From: Penelope pileata
Lineage: Eukaryota; Chordata; Aves; Galliformes; Cracidae
NCBI GenBank assembly: GCA_013396635.1
Contig: WBMW01005300.1
Span: 132,718 to 196,717 of the forward strand
Direction of reading: 5' to 3'
DNA length: 64,000 nucleotides
Both the position numbers and the translations under genes were made by a program. Under the pieces are notes generated by a model. That model was given only the letters and a program-made list of their open reading frames with translations. It was not told the DNA's origin and searched no databases. Below are positions 24,798 to 37,800 of the stretch, one piece after another; position 1 is the first letter of the stretch, and each line of letters opens with the position of its first letter.

Positions 24798-26791
24798 AAT
24801 TACATTGCATGAGGTGACTCCTGAGCTTCTAGCTGGAATATTTCTAAAGACCTGAGAGACTGTGTGCTTAACAGCGATGGCTTTCAGTCTTCACCCACTG
24901 CTTTAGCTGAGTTTAGGAGCTGAATTTGAACTTTGTATTCATTCAGGCAATATCACATGCAAACTGTTCTGCTACAACAGTAACTACAGAAACCACCTGT
25001 CTACCACAAACATCACTGTTGCTGTTAAACACAATCTGATAACTCAGTCAACTAAAAGCCAGCTTTAAACAGGGTGCCAGAAGGCACTTCTGTTCACTGG
25101 GGATGCTTCAGTGTCACATTTCAGCTGCCCTCTCCAGCCCTTTGGCTGTTAGATCTGTGCAACAAAGGCTACTAAATTTTCTGGGAAGCATCACTCACAG
25201 ATAAGAATCAGATGATCCTTTGTGCCAAGGAGCAGAGGACAGTGCAGGGACTCCATCTGGCAGGAACAGTGGCACGAAGAGTGGAAGCAGGGGAAGATTG
25301 GGGGGTCCTTGTGTCAGGAGGGTTCTGGTGAGCTGGCCCTGTTTTGTGGTTGCTGTGAGCCCTCCTGTTCTCTTTCTTATCTACGAAGGTGCAAGACAGA
25401 GATTGCACACGGGGTTAGGAAGCCCTGCACACACTTGAAAGGCAGTCCCAGGACATGGTGGCATTCTGAGTATGGCAACTTGAACGCTCATAAAAATTTA
25501 CACTGAGCTGAAACCTGTGGCCTTGCTTCTTTCATCGGTGTTTGTCTCCTGGAAATCTCTGAGAAAATAGTATGAGAGTCTTAGAGAGCCTGATAAACCT
25601 GGTAAGCAGTGGTTTCTTGAATAAATTTGGGCCAAGGAAGGAATGTAGGGGATGAGAGCAAGGGATAGGGATTTTTACCACAGTCCGTCAGGAAATGGAA
25701 TGAGTGACCAGCAATGAAACGACCTGCTGGACTCTTGTACATCTCACAGTGCAGGAACTGCAGGGCAGCTGGAATGAACTGTATGGCTTCCTTCTACCCA
25801 TAACTTATGGAACATTTTTTCCCTTCCAAAATTGCTATAATGTTGACTGGAGGATTTCTTGGGTGGGTAAAAGCCAGTGAATGCCAGGCTGGAAGAGCCA
25901 TCCCCAGCTATACGCTGAGCTTGGCGTCCAGCCACAGGTGGGAAAGTGGAGGAAGGAAAAGGTGAGAGTGGTGGGGAAGTGTGGAAGAGAGGCTCACGAG
26001 ATGGATGGCAGCAGGACAGTGCTGTACCCATGAGGAAAAACTGCTCTGTAAGCCCAGCCAGGCTGCTGGAAACAGGGGCACGCAGTCTCTGAACTACATA
26101 TGAGAGCTGGTAGAAGTAAAATAGCTCTCTTCAACTTACAAACACTGTTTTCCTTATTTAAAATATAATTAAAAATAATTAAATGTGGTAAGGCCGCACC
26201 GCTCAGCAGCGAGGGATAACTACAGAGAGCAGAGGGAGCCATGTTCATGTCCTAATGCAAGGGTGAGTTCATGTCCAGGGTCAGTGAATTCTGTTGGCAG
26301 CACCCAGGCCCAGCAGGAGAAGGGCTGCTGTGTGGAGCGGTGCCGTTATCAGCCCTCACCAGCCACTGAATAGCAGTTTTGGAGTCAACAGCTTTGCTGC
26401 AGGCACAGAAGGAGTGATGTCTCTGGAAAGGCTGCTGCAGGCCCTCTGCCCCTGCCGTGCTCCTGGTGAAATGCATACCAGAAGGAAAGCATTCCTCAGC
26501 TGCAAGGATGTGATAATTACTGAGATTTTCACGATGTCTCAGTGGAAATGAGTGCCCCTTCATCACCGAACAGGCGATGTAGGGCTGTCATGCAGCTCCA
26601 CTCACTGCATCCCCGGGGATGGTCTGGTTCTGTACAGATCACTGGGAGAATGGTGTAAGAAGACATTCAGAGTTCTTCACAACATCACAGCAACATGGAA
26701 AGGCTACAGTCAGCCGAAGCTTTGGACTCTGAGGCTTTGAACTCAACAGAGCTGTGCTCTGAGGCTGCGGGTATTCAGGAACAGGCTCACT
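24798..26791. other. Non-coding stretch, no gene recognised
   Basis: Single-copy-looking sequence with short open frames on both strands (104 codons or fewer), none recognised. A purine-rich stretch lies at about 25.92-25.99 kb. Confidence 0.65.
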
Positions 26792-26933
26792 AAGAGGTTA
26801 TGGGCTCTTGTGCTTGGGGATGCTCAAAACCTGAGCGCACTCTGAGCAGCCTGCTGGAACCATACCTTCCTTGAGCAGGCAGCTGCATGGAGTGACCTCC
26901 AGAGGTCCCTTCTGGCCTGAATTGTGCTTCTAG
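26792..26933 (+). mobile_element. CR1 LINE 3' fragment, degenerate, plus strand
   Basis: AAGAGGTTATGGGCTCTTGT, then GGGGATGCTCAAAACCTGAG, and finally GTGACCTCCAGAGGTCCCTT follow the order of the CR1 3' end. The octamer tail is degraded to ATTGTGCTTCTAG. More diverged than the other copies, so probably older. Confidence 0.75.
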
Positions 26934-27599
26934 TTTACCGTCTTGTCAGAAAGTCCCTCTCTGCTGGATCCTCTGGAACATACATGCAGATTTAAACCAT
27001 TTGTAAACAGCTAAGGCAAGTTGCTTTCATTGCCTTATTTGCTGGAAGTACGGTTGGTTTCTTGTAACTCTCAATAACATACATATTTTCTCTGGGCCCA
27101 CTTATAGAGGTGTCTGAAATACAGTATCAGGAAATATTGTTTAATTTAAGCCCTGTACTGCAGATCCTCTGCAGGGTGGTGTTAGCTCTTCCCATATTCT
27201 TCTTTACCAGGGCACGCAAATGTTTATGTTCTCATCTGTCTAATACAACAAGCAAAGCAGCAGATGAGCTTCTGAACAAATTCTTGGCATTTTAACAGCA
27301 GCAGTCAGACTGGAAATGATTTAGAGTATACAGCAGAAATTACTTGGAGTCATAGACCATTATGAGAAGCAATGGCATAGCTCTGAAAGCATGGCTTTTT
27401 TTTGTTTGTTGTTGGCTTTTTTTTGACTTGCATATTCTTTACATCAGTTTCAATAATCTATTTCCAATTCCCTTAAGTGCTCAAAAAGGTAAGATATTCG
27501 TGGCATGTTGCTTTAGTGGGGTTACATCCAGGGTAATGTTGGCCCTATGTCACTGTCAACTGGGGAGCATCTCAAACCAAGACCCCAATTAAGCATACA

Positions 27600-27745
27600 G
27601 TATTCATGAGCGATGTCTGCATTGTTTACAGGATTGCACTTCATTAGTAAACCCAATCTTGTATTGCATGGTTAATGACAATTAACATAATTACCATAAC
27701 TTGGGTAGGTGATTGCTTCTGAGTTACAGTGACAGCTTTACAAAG
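27600..27745. promoter_or_regulatory. Candidate conserved element, homeodomain-rich
   Basis: Contains GTAAACCC, TTGCATGGTTAATGAC, AATTAACATAATTACC and CATTGTTTAC in under 150 bases, mixing forkhead-, SOX- and homeodomain-type cores. Typical texture of vertebrate conserved non-coding elements; conservation itself is not testable here. Confidence 0.25.
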
Positions 27746-28007
27746 AAATTTCACTCCAAGATTTGAGATAATAGCTTTATTGGAACAGTTCTCTCTTTTT
27801 CTCTTTTTTCCCTCCCAACTCCTGGTCTCCAGGAAAGTACATTTAAGGCATTTCACCCCAACTGTGCAGTGCAGAAGGTTGTAAGCAGCAGAGCGGAGGG
27901 CTGGAAGGCTGAAGCTGGTTCTGGTGCTGCCTTCAGCATGGCCAGGTGCCCTTGCCTCATCCTTGCCACAACAGGCAAAGCATTGTCAAAGTACAGAGAA
28001 ACTCCAT

Positions 28008-28051
28008 TTGTGTGTGTGTATGAACATATATACATGTGTATGTGTGTACAC
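28008..28051. repeat. Short imperfect (TG)n / (TA)n microsatellite
   Basis: Six TG units, then a mixed TATA/TGTA stretch ending TGTATGTGTGTACACA. Interrupted, so probably not highly variable. Confidence 0.8.
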
Positions 28052-28789
28052 AATAGCACCACGCTCATATCTACAACAGCATGACCAAATCTCTACGTTC
28101 TATCTCCTTTAAATAAAAGAAAAAAAGCAGATTATTGGTTAAAGTTGTTAAAAAAAGTTCTCCAGTATCACTCTAAGGGACAGAGCTGGCTTTAAGGGAC
28201 AGCCTGGCTTTTGACAGCAAAAGTAGGGGAAACTCCTGGCTATTGCACGTGTATACAGTTGTGACAAGATACAGACAGCACAAAATGGCGTAGCCCCACT
28301 GATGCAATGCAAGGACCGCTTCCTTTCTCGGGTCACGTTTCTGCCCCAGGCTCACCCTGGTTCTCGTCTCCGTGTGTGTGCATTGCACGGATCTGCCTCA
28401 CTCATCCAATTTCATCAGAGCGGTCCACGTGATTAACTTTAATTGTTAGGTTATTTCCCGAACTGCATACAGTCACATTTAATTTTAGACACTGAGAGCC
28501 AAGGTTTACTCAACCATTTCACTGCTTGTTTCAGTTTACAAAATAAATGATCTTTCCTGGAACACATTTCCTTTCCTTTCAGCAAAAAGAAAATAATAAG
28601 AAAATCTTCATGCTCTCCTAATTTTTCCCTGTTTCAAAGAAGCAATCCTTAATCTGAGACCTTTGGAACCAGTATTAAGCAGTAAGCCAAAGCCAGAGGT
28701 AGAAATTCTATGCACATTTTTTGTATTCTTTGATGGGAATTTGGGCTACCTTCCCCCTTTTTCTCTAGTCAGCCTGGGAATTACTGGAG

Positions 28790-28990
28790 GATGACTCATG
28801 GAATGCTTTCAGCATATATCATGAATGACAAGCTCAAATTTTTCCTCTCTTGTTTGTACACAGTTACTACAGCTTGTCAATAGGCACTTTGGATTTTTCC
28901 CAATTCTTGAAGTGAAATGAAAAATAATTACCATGTACAAAAAATGGTATTTTAATTACATATGGATTCTAAGGAGTGCTCATTTTGTTT
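28790..28990. promoter_or_regulatory. Candidate conserved element, AT-rich motif block
   Basis: Contains ATGACTCATGGAATGC (AP-1 core TGACTCA), CATATATCATGAATGACA, AAAATAATTACCATG and TTTTAATTACATATGG. Its even, non-repetitive AT texture without indel-prone simple repeats resembles conserved non-coding DNA. Inference only. Confidence 0.22.
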
Positions 28991-29288
28991 AATTTTCTTC
29001 CCCAGCTTAAGAATGGTGGTTTTTTTTCTTCTTATTTACATTTCAGACATGTATTACAATTCCTTCTTTATTGGGACACCTCTGAACAAAGCCTTCTGTT
29101 AAGTTTATTGTTCAGTGACTCGTTATAAGTGTGACCATTACCCCTTTTCTTTAACTTACAGAGCGGAAACAACGATATTTTTTAATGTTCTTGTCAGGTC
29201 ACTTGGGATGCTCACTACGACAGCAAGCAGGAGAGGAAAAGTGTATTCTACTTTGGTCAAGTTTTCACTGTAAGTAGTTCATGAGGAG

Positions 29289-29327
29289 ATATTAAAAATA
29301 AATAAATTAATTAATAAAAATTAAACC
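29289..29327. repeat. A/T-rich low-complexity run
   Basis: AAATAAATAAATTAATTAAT-type run with no G or C for about 30 bases. Confidence 0.8.
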
Positions 29328-32300
29328 CCCAAAAAGCAACATTTCAGTTTGGAGAAGGAGAGGTCCGGTGGAGAGAGAGGAGGTTTGGGAACCATCAGCA
29401 CAGAGGCAATATTCAGAACAGATTTCCATAGGAGGTTGCTCAAACTGGGTGTGCAAGCAGGAGAACGGTAGGAGCTTTTATTGCCAAAGGAAGAAACGCG
29501 CAACGCAGAGCTGAGGTGTTGGAAACAATGCAGCTGCAGCATGGTGCTGTTTGCTGGGATTTAATGTCTCTGGTTTCTCAGCAGCACTAATTAGGCAGCC
29601 AGAGTCTATCAGGAAGGGGCTGTGCTCTGTGCAGCTGGATCCCAGTCAGCAGCAGCACACCGCGCTCCGCTGGGCCTCCTGGGCACTGGGAGGCATCTGA
29701 AGGAGCATCTGAGGGACTCCCCCAGGGAATCTCCGGCTGAAAGCAAACGCTAAAAAAGATGATGCTCCACCAAAGGAGAAAATGCAGGAACAATCTGGAA
29801 GGAAAACACAGCACCTATGTGGATCAGTACAGCACCATCCCTCCATGAGATTTTGGAAACAAGGTTATGTTTAGCAACTCTGATGGGTGGTACTTGCTAA
29901 TTAGGGCCGGATACAAATATCTAACATCTGTGTATTCCAGTTCAGTGGAGAGTGGGAGGAGAAGCAGGCTGAAAAATGTTCACTCTCAGGGTAAATCAGG
30001 CAGCTGCTTCATTTGCTGAGCAGTCAATGCTGAAAAAGCTCCTGAGTGGCCAGGAATATCCATGGAGAGCAGAGGGGCCATCAGGAAAGCTTGTGGCAGG
30101 GAGGGCAGCAAGGTGGATGGAGGTCTGTGACCTGAAAAATCGTCATTACAAATGATACTAAACCTTAGAGAGAAACAAAGAGAGAGAGATTGCTGGGGTT
30201 GTATTGTAGCTTAACCCCCTATTCTGAAGGGAGTAAGGCAACCAAAAGCTACCAGAAGTCAGAGTGGAAGTCAAACCAAACGTGCTCCCAGTTGTTGAGG
30301 AAGAGGCATTCCAAGCAAGATACAGCTCTTCCAGTCTGATTATTCATCCCTTGATAGGAAAACTAAAGGAACAAGGACACCAGTCCTGTACATAAATAAG
30401 AGCAGAGATGTGCATATTGCTCTCTTAGTTGCTATTTAGCATCAGGAGGTGCTGGTTTGTTATGAACGCAGTAAGAAAGGCACTCAGACTTCAATTTGTT
30501 ACAAATACTCTTTACTAGTGTTGACAATACATAGAAAGAGAGGATAGTACCACTAACCATATGTCCCTTCAGATGCTGGAACTCTGAATTGTGCAGCACC
30601 AAACAGGACTCCATTCTGCCATGCAGACCCCATCCATGGAGGAGTTACACCATTTTTAGCCAATCAACCTCTTACAGAATTTTCTTAAACTGAAAAAAAA
30701 CCCCTATTCATCGTTTCTATACTGTCATATAGAAAGGATATTCACACGAGAACTTGTTGCTGCAGTTTTAGATAAAAGCAAAGACATGCAGGTGGTGTCA
30801 TTACAGGTACAGAGGGGGAGGTGCCTGTGTGCTCCGTTGCTAAATGAGCTGCCTTCAGCTTGTCCTGTGGGCGAGAGATGCGTGCAGCACAGCACACGCC
30901 TCTGCCTGCTCGACATGGACCATGAGCTCCTTGGTGTGCAATTGTCTTCTGGCTGGAACGCTGCTGCCCTGCTGCAGGTAGGTTATCTCAACAGCTAGGC
31001 TTAGCATTTGTTACTGTATATTTATATAACTTGGTAACTTTTATGAGCAAACCAAAGAAACCATGACCGCAAATAAAAAGTATTGCATGTTAAATAGAGC
31101 AGGTATTTACCTAAGCCAGGCTTGCAGTTCACTCAGTAGGATGATGTATTCAGCATGTGTGGAGAAAGAACTCTAACTGAACCATAAGGGTTGGGGAGGT
31201 TAAACCTCTGACACATGGATGCTGGCAGGTTTGGATGCTTCCCTCTGGAGACCCTTTAACGAAGAGCTTCATGTATTGGTCTACTTGTGCAGCGACAGCC
31301 ATAAATATGCCAACTGAAATGCAAGTTAATTAGAAAGCAGTTATCCTAGTCCTCCAGAGTGTATTAAAATAGAGAGTTTCACTTTCAGGCTAGAACCTCC
31401 TCCCTTCGTATTCAGCTCCATTCTTTTGCTTTTGAATTTCTGAGATTTTCCTCCCCATTCAGTGACAGGGCAGTGCATCTAGCAGGCTTTCCAATGGAGA
31501 TTTCTTTCTGTGCTGAGTAGAAGGTGTCATTGTCTGGGAAAAGTCCGGTCACAAAAGTCCTTCAGGAAGTACAACATCAGTTTCTTTGTCCACCCCATCC
31601 ATTTCCCCCTGCTCCCCTTCCCTTAAGAAAACACATGGGTCTCTTTAAAATTCAGAACTGGTAGAAATGAGCTACCTCCAACTAGGGCAGTGGGACTCAT
31701 CAGGCTCAGAACTGGTGTTACGTGTCTGCTAGTTATAAACTGCTCCCCACTGGGGAGCCTGACTCCTCTATTGCTGTCTTAGTACTGCTCAGTAAATTTG
31801 AGCAGTCAATTTGCCAAAGAAAACAATCTGAAGAGACCAAGTAAATGTGTTTAATGACAAGCAAGCTACTTGGAAACAGGATGGTAAAATTGTTTGAAAC
31901 AGAGCAGAGTGACATGAAATTACACTATATCTTGGCGTTCTTTGACATTTTGGAGATAAAAAATAGTTCTCAAGTTCTTATAATAAAACCAGCATCTTCT
32001 ACAGCATTATCCTTGTCTGTGGTTCAGTTCCTGGAGTGATACTTTGTGTTGGGTTGCGATCATACCTTAAGATAGACTTGCTTGAGCTATTCCCTATAAG
32101 CGAAATCTTGGCTCTATTGAAGAGACATTGAGTTTGTGGTTTCAGTTTTGCAAGCTGAGCCCAAAGGCTGTGGCTGTACATAAAAGGAGTAAGTATGGGC
32201 TGCTTTCATTTCACTGGGTTGCCTGGGTTGGCTGGTGTTGGTGTGCAAGGTAGGTTTTGACACCTGACTTAGAAGACTCCTGGGTAGCATTGCCATGCTT

Positions 32301-34369
32301 TAGTCTTAAAAAAAAAAAGGTTGCAGAGAACTCTGGTAGGAAGTTTTTCTGCTCCCAGATGGCCAATCAGGCGATGAGGGAAGGAATACAAACCCTGTGT
32401 CAGGTGTAGGGATGGTGCAGCAGGCACTATATAGATCAGTTGACCAGGACAAGGGACCCAACCCAAATCTCCCACTCCCCTGCCAGCCCTGTGGGAGTGC
32501 GGTAGCTCTCAGGTCTGATCTTGAGCAGGCGAGAAGCGGACAAATGAGGAGAAGCTATATTTTGTATGTCGCAGAATTTGAGCTCCTTAATGCTGATATC
32601 CTCTATCACAAGGTGTATTTGGCAGTTGTGATGCCAGATCTGGGCAGAGAGAAAAGTCTGTGGATCTGCTTTCTCTGACATGCCATAGATTGGCCACAAT
32701 TAGAACTAGGTCAGGGCAACAATCTGACAAACTTCTCAGGTTGCTGGCTGCCCTATCTTGCTCATATTCCTAGGGCTAAACTAACTGACAGACTTGGGGT
32801 TAATTTGAGGATTAATCTTTTCCTTGGTGTCAGATTGTCAGAGACTGAGCAGCTTTTGCTTTCCTGTGGGGCATGATGCAGGGTCCATCTGCTAGAAATT
32901 CTCCAGGGATATTTCAGCTAATGGCAGTGCTGTGCGTGTCTTCTGATCTCTTTCTGTGCCGTGGTGCAGTTTTTGAGGCTTTTTGCCTTTTGTGCTAATG
33001 GTGTTGCAGTCTTTACATGCTATCAGAGACTGCACTGCGGTTATAGGTGCAGCAGATACTCTGAGGATCCGTGTGAGCCTCATGTTGACATCATCACAAC
33101 ATGACTGCAGTGAGCTGCATTCGGCAACCCTGGCATTCCTCTCCAGCCCTACGCGCTGCCTCACACCAGGGAGCTCAGACAGATCATCTGTCACCCTCTC
33201 TGTCTCATTCTTCTGTGTCTCAGCTGCTCTGTAGTTTGCTCTTCTCTAGATATATATTCTTCTACCTGCTTATAAGACTATGTAATGATCTAAAGAGAAT
33301 ACTTCCAAAATAATTGAACACAGTAAACGATGCCATCCTTTGAAGTTTTACTATTCTGGTAATTCTCACACATATCTTTCATTTTCTGCATTAGTTTAGG
33401 AGCCAGTTTTTCCCCATACTGGTGGAGCTGGAGATGAAAATTTTCATACACCTTGGAAGCTGTGATTATAGGTTTTCACACGAAACATGTCATTGTTTCA
33501 GTCATAAATCATTTGAAGGCAGCAGCCATTAAAACTGGGTCAGAACTGAAGTGAATCAATGTGAGCAGAGAGGATGTTAACGAAAGTAATGTGATTTTTA
33601 TCTTAAAAATCTCATGAAGCGCCGGGCCTAGGAAGCAAACCGCTGTACATCTTTAGAGGGATGGGATGGAATGGATGATCAGCCTTCTTCTGGCATGTAG
33701 CATTCGTTTCCAGTCCTGGTGAGCCCAACTCAATAGTCAAAGGCTTTTCAAATCAGGCAAACTTGCAGGCCTTGTTCTGGTCGGGGCAGGACGTTTTCTG
33801 CATCTCATATACCTTGAACCACTTACTTGACATCACCCATGTGAAATAAGACTACCGAGCAGGAGTAAATAGAATTTTAAATAAGTATTTTTTATTCTCC
33901 TAGTGTGGGAGAATAAAAAATGCAGACATAGATGTACAAGAGGAATTGTCTGCATGAGGCTTCCTTTTGAAAAGCTCACATGCGGAGCGTAAAGATCTTC
34001 TTAACCATGCACTTCTCAGGCAATGGTACTGACCACACACTGTGCACACAGTCTTCGGTTTTAATAGCATCTGCATGGGTAGAAAGGAGTTTTTGTTGCC
34101 TGATTTTCTAATTCTGTCTGCATTGTTTTTGGAAACATTATTTCTGTGCAAAGCTCTGGGGAAGAAAGGCAATTCTTTTCTATTTTTTGAGTGCCTGGGA
34201 TTTGTGAACACTAGAAACAGGCCAAAACCTTGATGCTATTTTTGACATTTCAAAGTCAGAAATGCTCTAAGTCAAATACTCCTTAATCATAGGAAAAGAA
34301 AAGACTATGGCTAGTATTTCACTCCAGAAGCATAAGACCCCATTGCTTCCTTGCTCCCTCGTCCCAGCC

Positions 34370-34395
34370 ATAACCTATATAACCATATAGGTTAT
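34370..34395. repeat. Perfect inverted repeat, 11-bp arms
   Basis: ATAACCTATAT (34370-34380) and ATATAGGTTAT (34385-34395) are exact reverse complements around the loop AACC. A hairpin or cruciform is possible; no transposon ends or known RNA gene are associated. Confidence 0.85.
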
Positions 34396-36176
34396 ATGCA
34401 TCCTGTGGACAAAGATAGAGTACAACTCAAAAATTAAGTAACAGAGACTTTACGATTAATCAACACTTGATGAAAACGAAAAAAATGTTTCAAGAGACAA
34501 TGAGTAAGAAATGCCCCTTTTCTTTCCCGCCTACCTTTTGCTTCCTTAATACTCTCCTCTCTCTCTCTTTTACTGCCTGCTTTAGGCAGTGAATTGTTCC
34601 TCTGCCTGCCATTCTCTCTCTGTTCCCTAAATCCTTACTGACTCATGTTCTTTCCTTTCTACTCAGCTCTTTTTCTGGTTTCTCATGTGTCCCCCGTCGC
34701 CTACCCCTCCATTCTGCACCTTGGCTTACTCTGTTCCTATTTTTACTTCTCCACCTACTTACCAAGATTGCTGCCAACTTAAGACAAGGCCATACATGAG
34801 GCCAGACTTAAGACACTCCATAGATGAGGTCTTCAAGGAATGGACAATCTGGGAAGTCAGTAGGCTTCAGCAATCTGCACTATGCCCTTGGACACAAATT
34901 GTTGAGGTTCATTAGTGTCTAATGCAATAAGCACAAATAGAGCGATAACATCACTGGAGCAAGAGGGGAGAGCATATTGCTCTCAGTGCATGGACTGAAG
35001 GAAACCTACAATAATCCTATTGATATTCACAGACTCACGCTGACTAGTTCAGTGCTTGCGAAGATACCCACAAAACCCACTGCTCTTCCTCTTAAGATAT
35101 GATCCCTGCAAATAGTGAACCTGATTCACAGCGATTTCTGATGAAATTTTGCACCACCATAACTTCACTGATTTCACTGGAGATAGGCCAAGTTTAGTGA
35201 TATAAATGAGATCAGGAGTAGTAAACCTAGCCCATACATTTTCCTCTGAGTGCTTTCCAAAGTCTTCCATTGTATTTTGAGACTCTTTGCATTTCCACTC
35301 AAATTCAATTATTCATGTTTGACAGAACTTGCTCCAGCATTATTGTGCTTTAAAAACTGGAAACTCCTCCAAGGTATAACACAGAAAGAATAAAAACCCC
35401 TATTGCCCTTGAAGGGAACATTGGAAGGTTGCTGGTTCTGTTCTTTCAAGCAGACTGATAGATTTTTGTCCTATTGTGTCAGTTCATGGTTGCTGAATTT
35501 ATTCTAAAACATCTCAATTACTTTCTACTTTACAGACGTTTTTATTAGATCTATAATCTCATGCCTCATATCCTTAGAGTGTCCTCAGCGTTCTGCCATT
35601 GCTAAGCAATTATCAGGAGGATGTATTTCCTCCCTGATGGATTCTAAGCTTTTCTTCCAGAGGCTAGATTTTATTGCGGATTTTATGTCAGGACAGCAGA
35701 GGCTTATTGTTTCTTCTTAATTTTTCCCAGTAGAAGTCTAAAACATAAATACAGAAAGAAAAGCCAGAGTGATAATCCAGGCAAGAGACAGAGTTGTTTT
35801 AGATGTCCAGTATTCTCATAAAAATTCATTCCATGCTCCTGCTGACCTCCTTCTTGTTAATTCGTGACAGATCAACAGAATGCCTATCTCTTTTTTCTCC
35901 TGTCATGATGCATCACAGAGGCCAGGCTCATCTCTCATCCAGCCCCTTTACTGCAGAATATCAGGCTACAGGATGGCAGAGAGTTTGGCACATCTTCATA
36001 CTGGGGCTGTCCTTTCTCCCCCATGTCTATTACCTCACCCTCTTCATATACTGGCAAACCTCATCTGCCTTGCACTTAGGTGGTCTTATGCCCCCCAAAG
36101 ATCACAAACTAAAAAGCATGCTTTACCCAGAATATGTCCCTTTAGACTTGTCAGGTCTGCTCCACTATTTCCACAC

Positions 36177-36285
36177 AAATAACAAACAAACAAAACAGAA
36201 AACAACAACAGCAGCAACAACAAAAACACCACAAACAATCAAAAAACAACACAAAAAAAACTCACAAAAAGCAACAACAATACAC
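36177..36285. repeat. A/C-only, CAA-rich low-complexity block
   Basis: About 110 bases composed almost wholly of A and C, built from AAC/CAA units (AACAAACAAACAAAAC, AACAACAGCAGCAACAAC). T and G are nearly absent. It accounts for the lysine/threonine/glutamine-rich end of the open frame reading through it (35803-36324), which I regard as spurious. Confidence 0.88.
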
Positions 36286-37448
36286 ATAGAAATAGATTCC
36301 CAGTATCAAACAAAGACATCATAATCATTAATTAGCTTTCTAATTAATATTGTCTAATCTTCCATTCCAGCCTTTGCTTCCAATTTTTCTTAAGGCTTTA
36401 TTTGAAAATGAGGATACTGAAAAAATGGCAGGAGAAATTTTCTTTCCTCCATCATCTCAGTAGCAGTATGACTTCACAGGAGCACTGTGCATGACATTTC
36501 ACACATATAGTAGGCATTCTCAAATAGATATTTTAAGGAATACGTGTATTAATGAATTAAATGGACAGCATATGAAGGAATCAGGCTAGACACACTGGCT
36601 TCAGTATTTTGGGAGATGTCTTGGCAGCTGGCAGCTATGGGGTAACCAACTCGCTAGAACTGCAGACTGTGCTTTGGTCTCGAAGGAAGAGATCCTGGAA
36701 AAGAATGTGAGTTTGAGAAATTCCGCTACCGGGCTATAACAACAGACTTGCTCAATGTGATTCTGGTCATTTCCAGATTTGGTAAACTCAAGCATGTAAG
36801 AGAATAACATTACTTTTTCCATTAAATGCTAATCACCACCATGACTTCTCTTATTTTGGCCAAAATTGTTCCCATATCTACAAAATTCTCACAATTTGAA
36901 CCTATTGCTGCCAATTTGTTTTATTGTTGATTCAGCCATTCTGAATGCCTTCTGCCCCATGCATTTGACAAGCACTTGAAATACCACTACTAAACAAATG
37001 CATGTGAATTCAAACCAGCATCCTTTTGCATAAAAGTAGCATTTCAGAAGATCTTACATTACTTTGGAGCCAAGACAATTTTTAAAATGGGTCTTAGATT
37101 CCCAAGCAATTCAGGTGCCTTGAAAAGTGAATTCTAGGCTAGATCAAAGCTAATGTCCACAAAAATTGCTTATAGGCACAGAACCCACAGAGGGAGGGAC
37201 GTGGTCCCAGCAGCCCGAGTTGGTCTGACTGCTCTGCTCCTGCCCTTCCCTCTGCTCTGGACTATGACTAACCAACCTAAGCCACCAACCTGAGTTCACC
37301 TGCTTCACCAAAACCTCTGCTGCTCTGTTCCAGGGAGGTAGCTAGACAAAGAAGGATGCAGGTTTCTGCCAAGCTAGTTTGCTTGAGCAAATGGCCTGGA
37401 GCCAGCACAAGGAGCAGCTGCTCCTTACATCATGGGGATAGCTTATGG

Positions 37449-37800
37449 AATCATAGAATTACAGAATATCCCAAGTTGTAAGAGACCCAGAGGGATCATC
37501 AAGTTCAACTTCTGGATCCATGCAGGACCACCCAAAATTCAAACCCTATGTCTGAGAGCACTGTCCAATCTCTTCTTGAACTCTGGCAGCATGGGGCCAT
37601 GACCATTGCCCGGGGGAGCCTGTGCCAGTGCCTGCCCACCCTCTGGTGAAGAACCTTTCCCTGACACCCCCCTCCCCCTCCCCTGACACAGCTCCATGCC
37701 GTTCCCTTGGGCACTGTTGCTGTCACCAGAGAGCAGAGCTCAGTGCTGCCCCTCCGCTCCCCTCATGAGGAAGCTGCAGGCCGCCATGGGGCTTCCCCTG
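37449..37800 (-). mobile_element. CR1 LINE 3' fragment, minus strand
   Basis: Read on the plus strand it begins AATCATAGAATTACAGAAT, the reverse complement of the CR1 octamer tail, followed by GGGATCATCAAGTTCAACTT, CAGGACCACCCAAAATTCAA, AATCTCTTCTTGAACTCTGG and CCTGTGCCAGTGCCTGCCCA. It ends around CATGAGGAAGCTGCAGGCCG. About 350 bp of the 3' region remain, corresponding to the end of ORF2 and the 3' UTR, without a usable reading frame. Confidence 0.93.

Larger units (their letters stand above)
26934..37448. other. Long non-coding stretch with candidate regulatory blocks
   Basis: About 10.5 kb with no supported exon. A frame at 30786-30998 is bounded by an AG (about 30815) and a GTAGGT donor-like site (30977) but encodes nothing familiar. 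A pyrimidine-rich run spans about 34.52-34.68 kb. Blocks with dense homeodomain/forkhead-type motifs, simple repeats and an inverted repeat are listed separately. Confidence 0.6.

Noticed and set aside
35803..36324. 173-codon plus-strand open frame
   Set aside because: Its C-terminal third is translation of the A/C-only low-complexity block, and the rest is unlike any protein I know.
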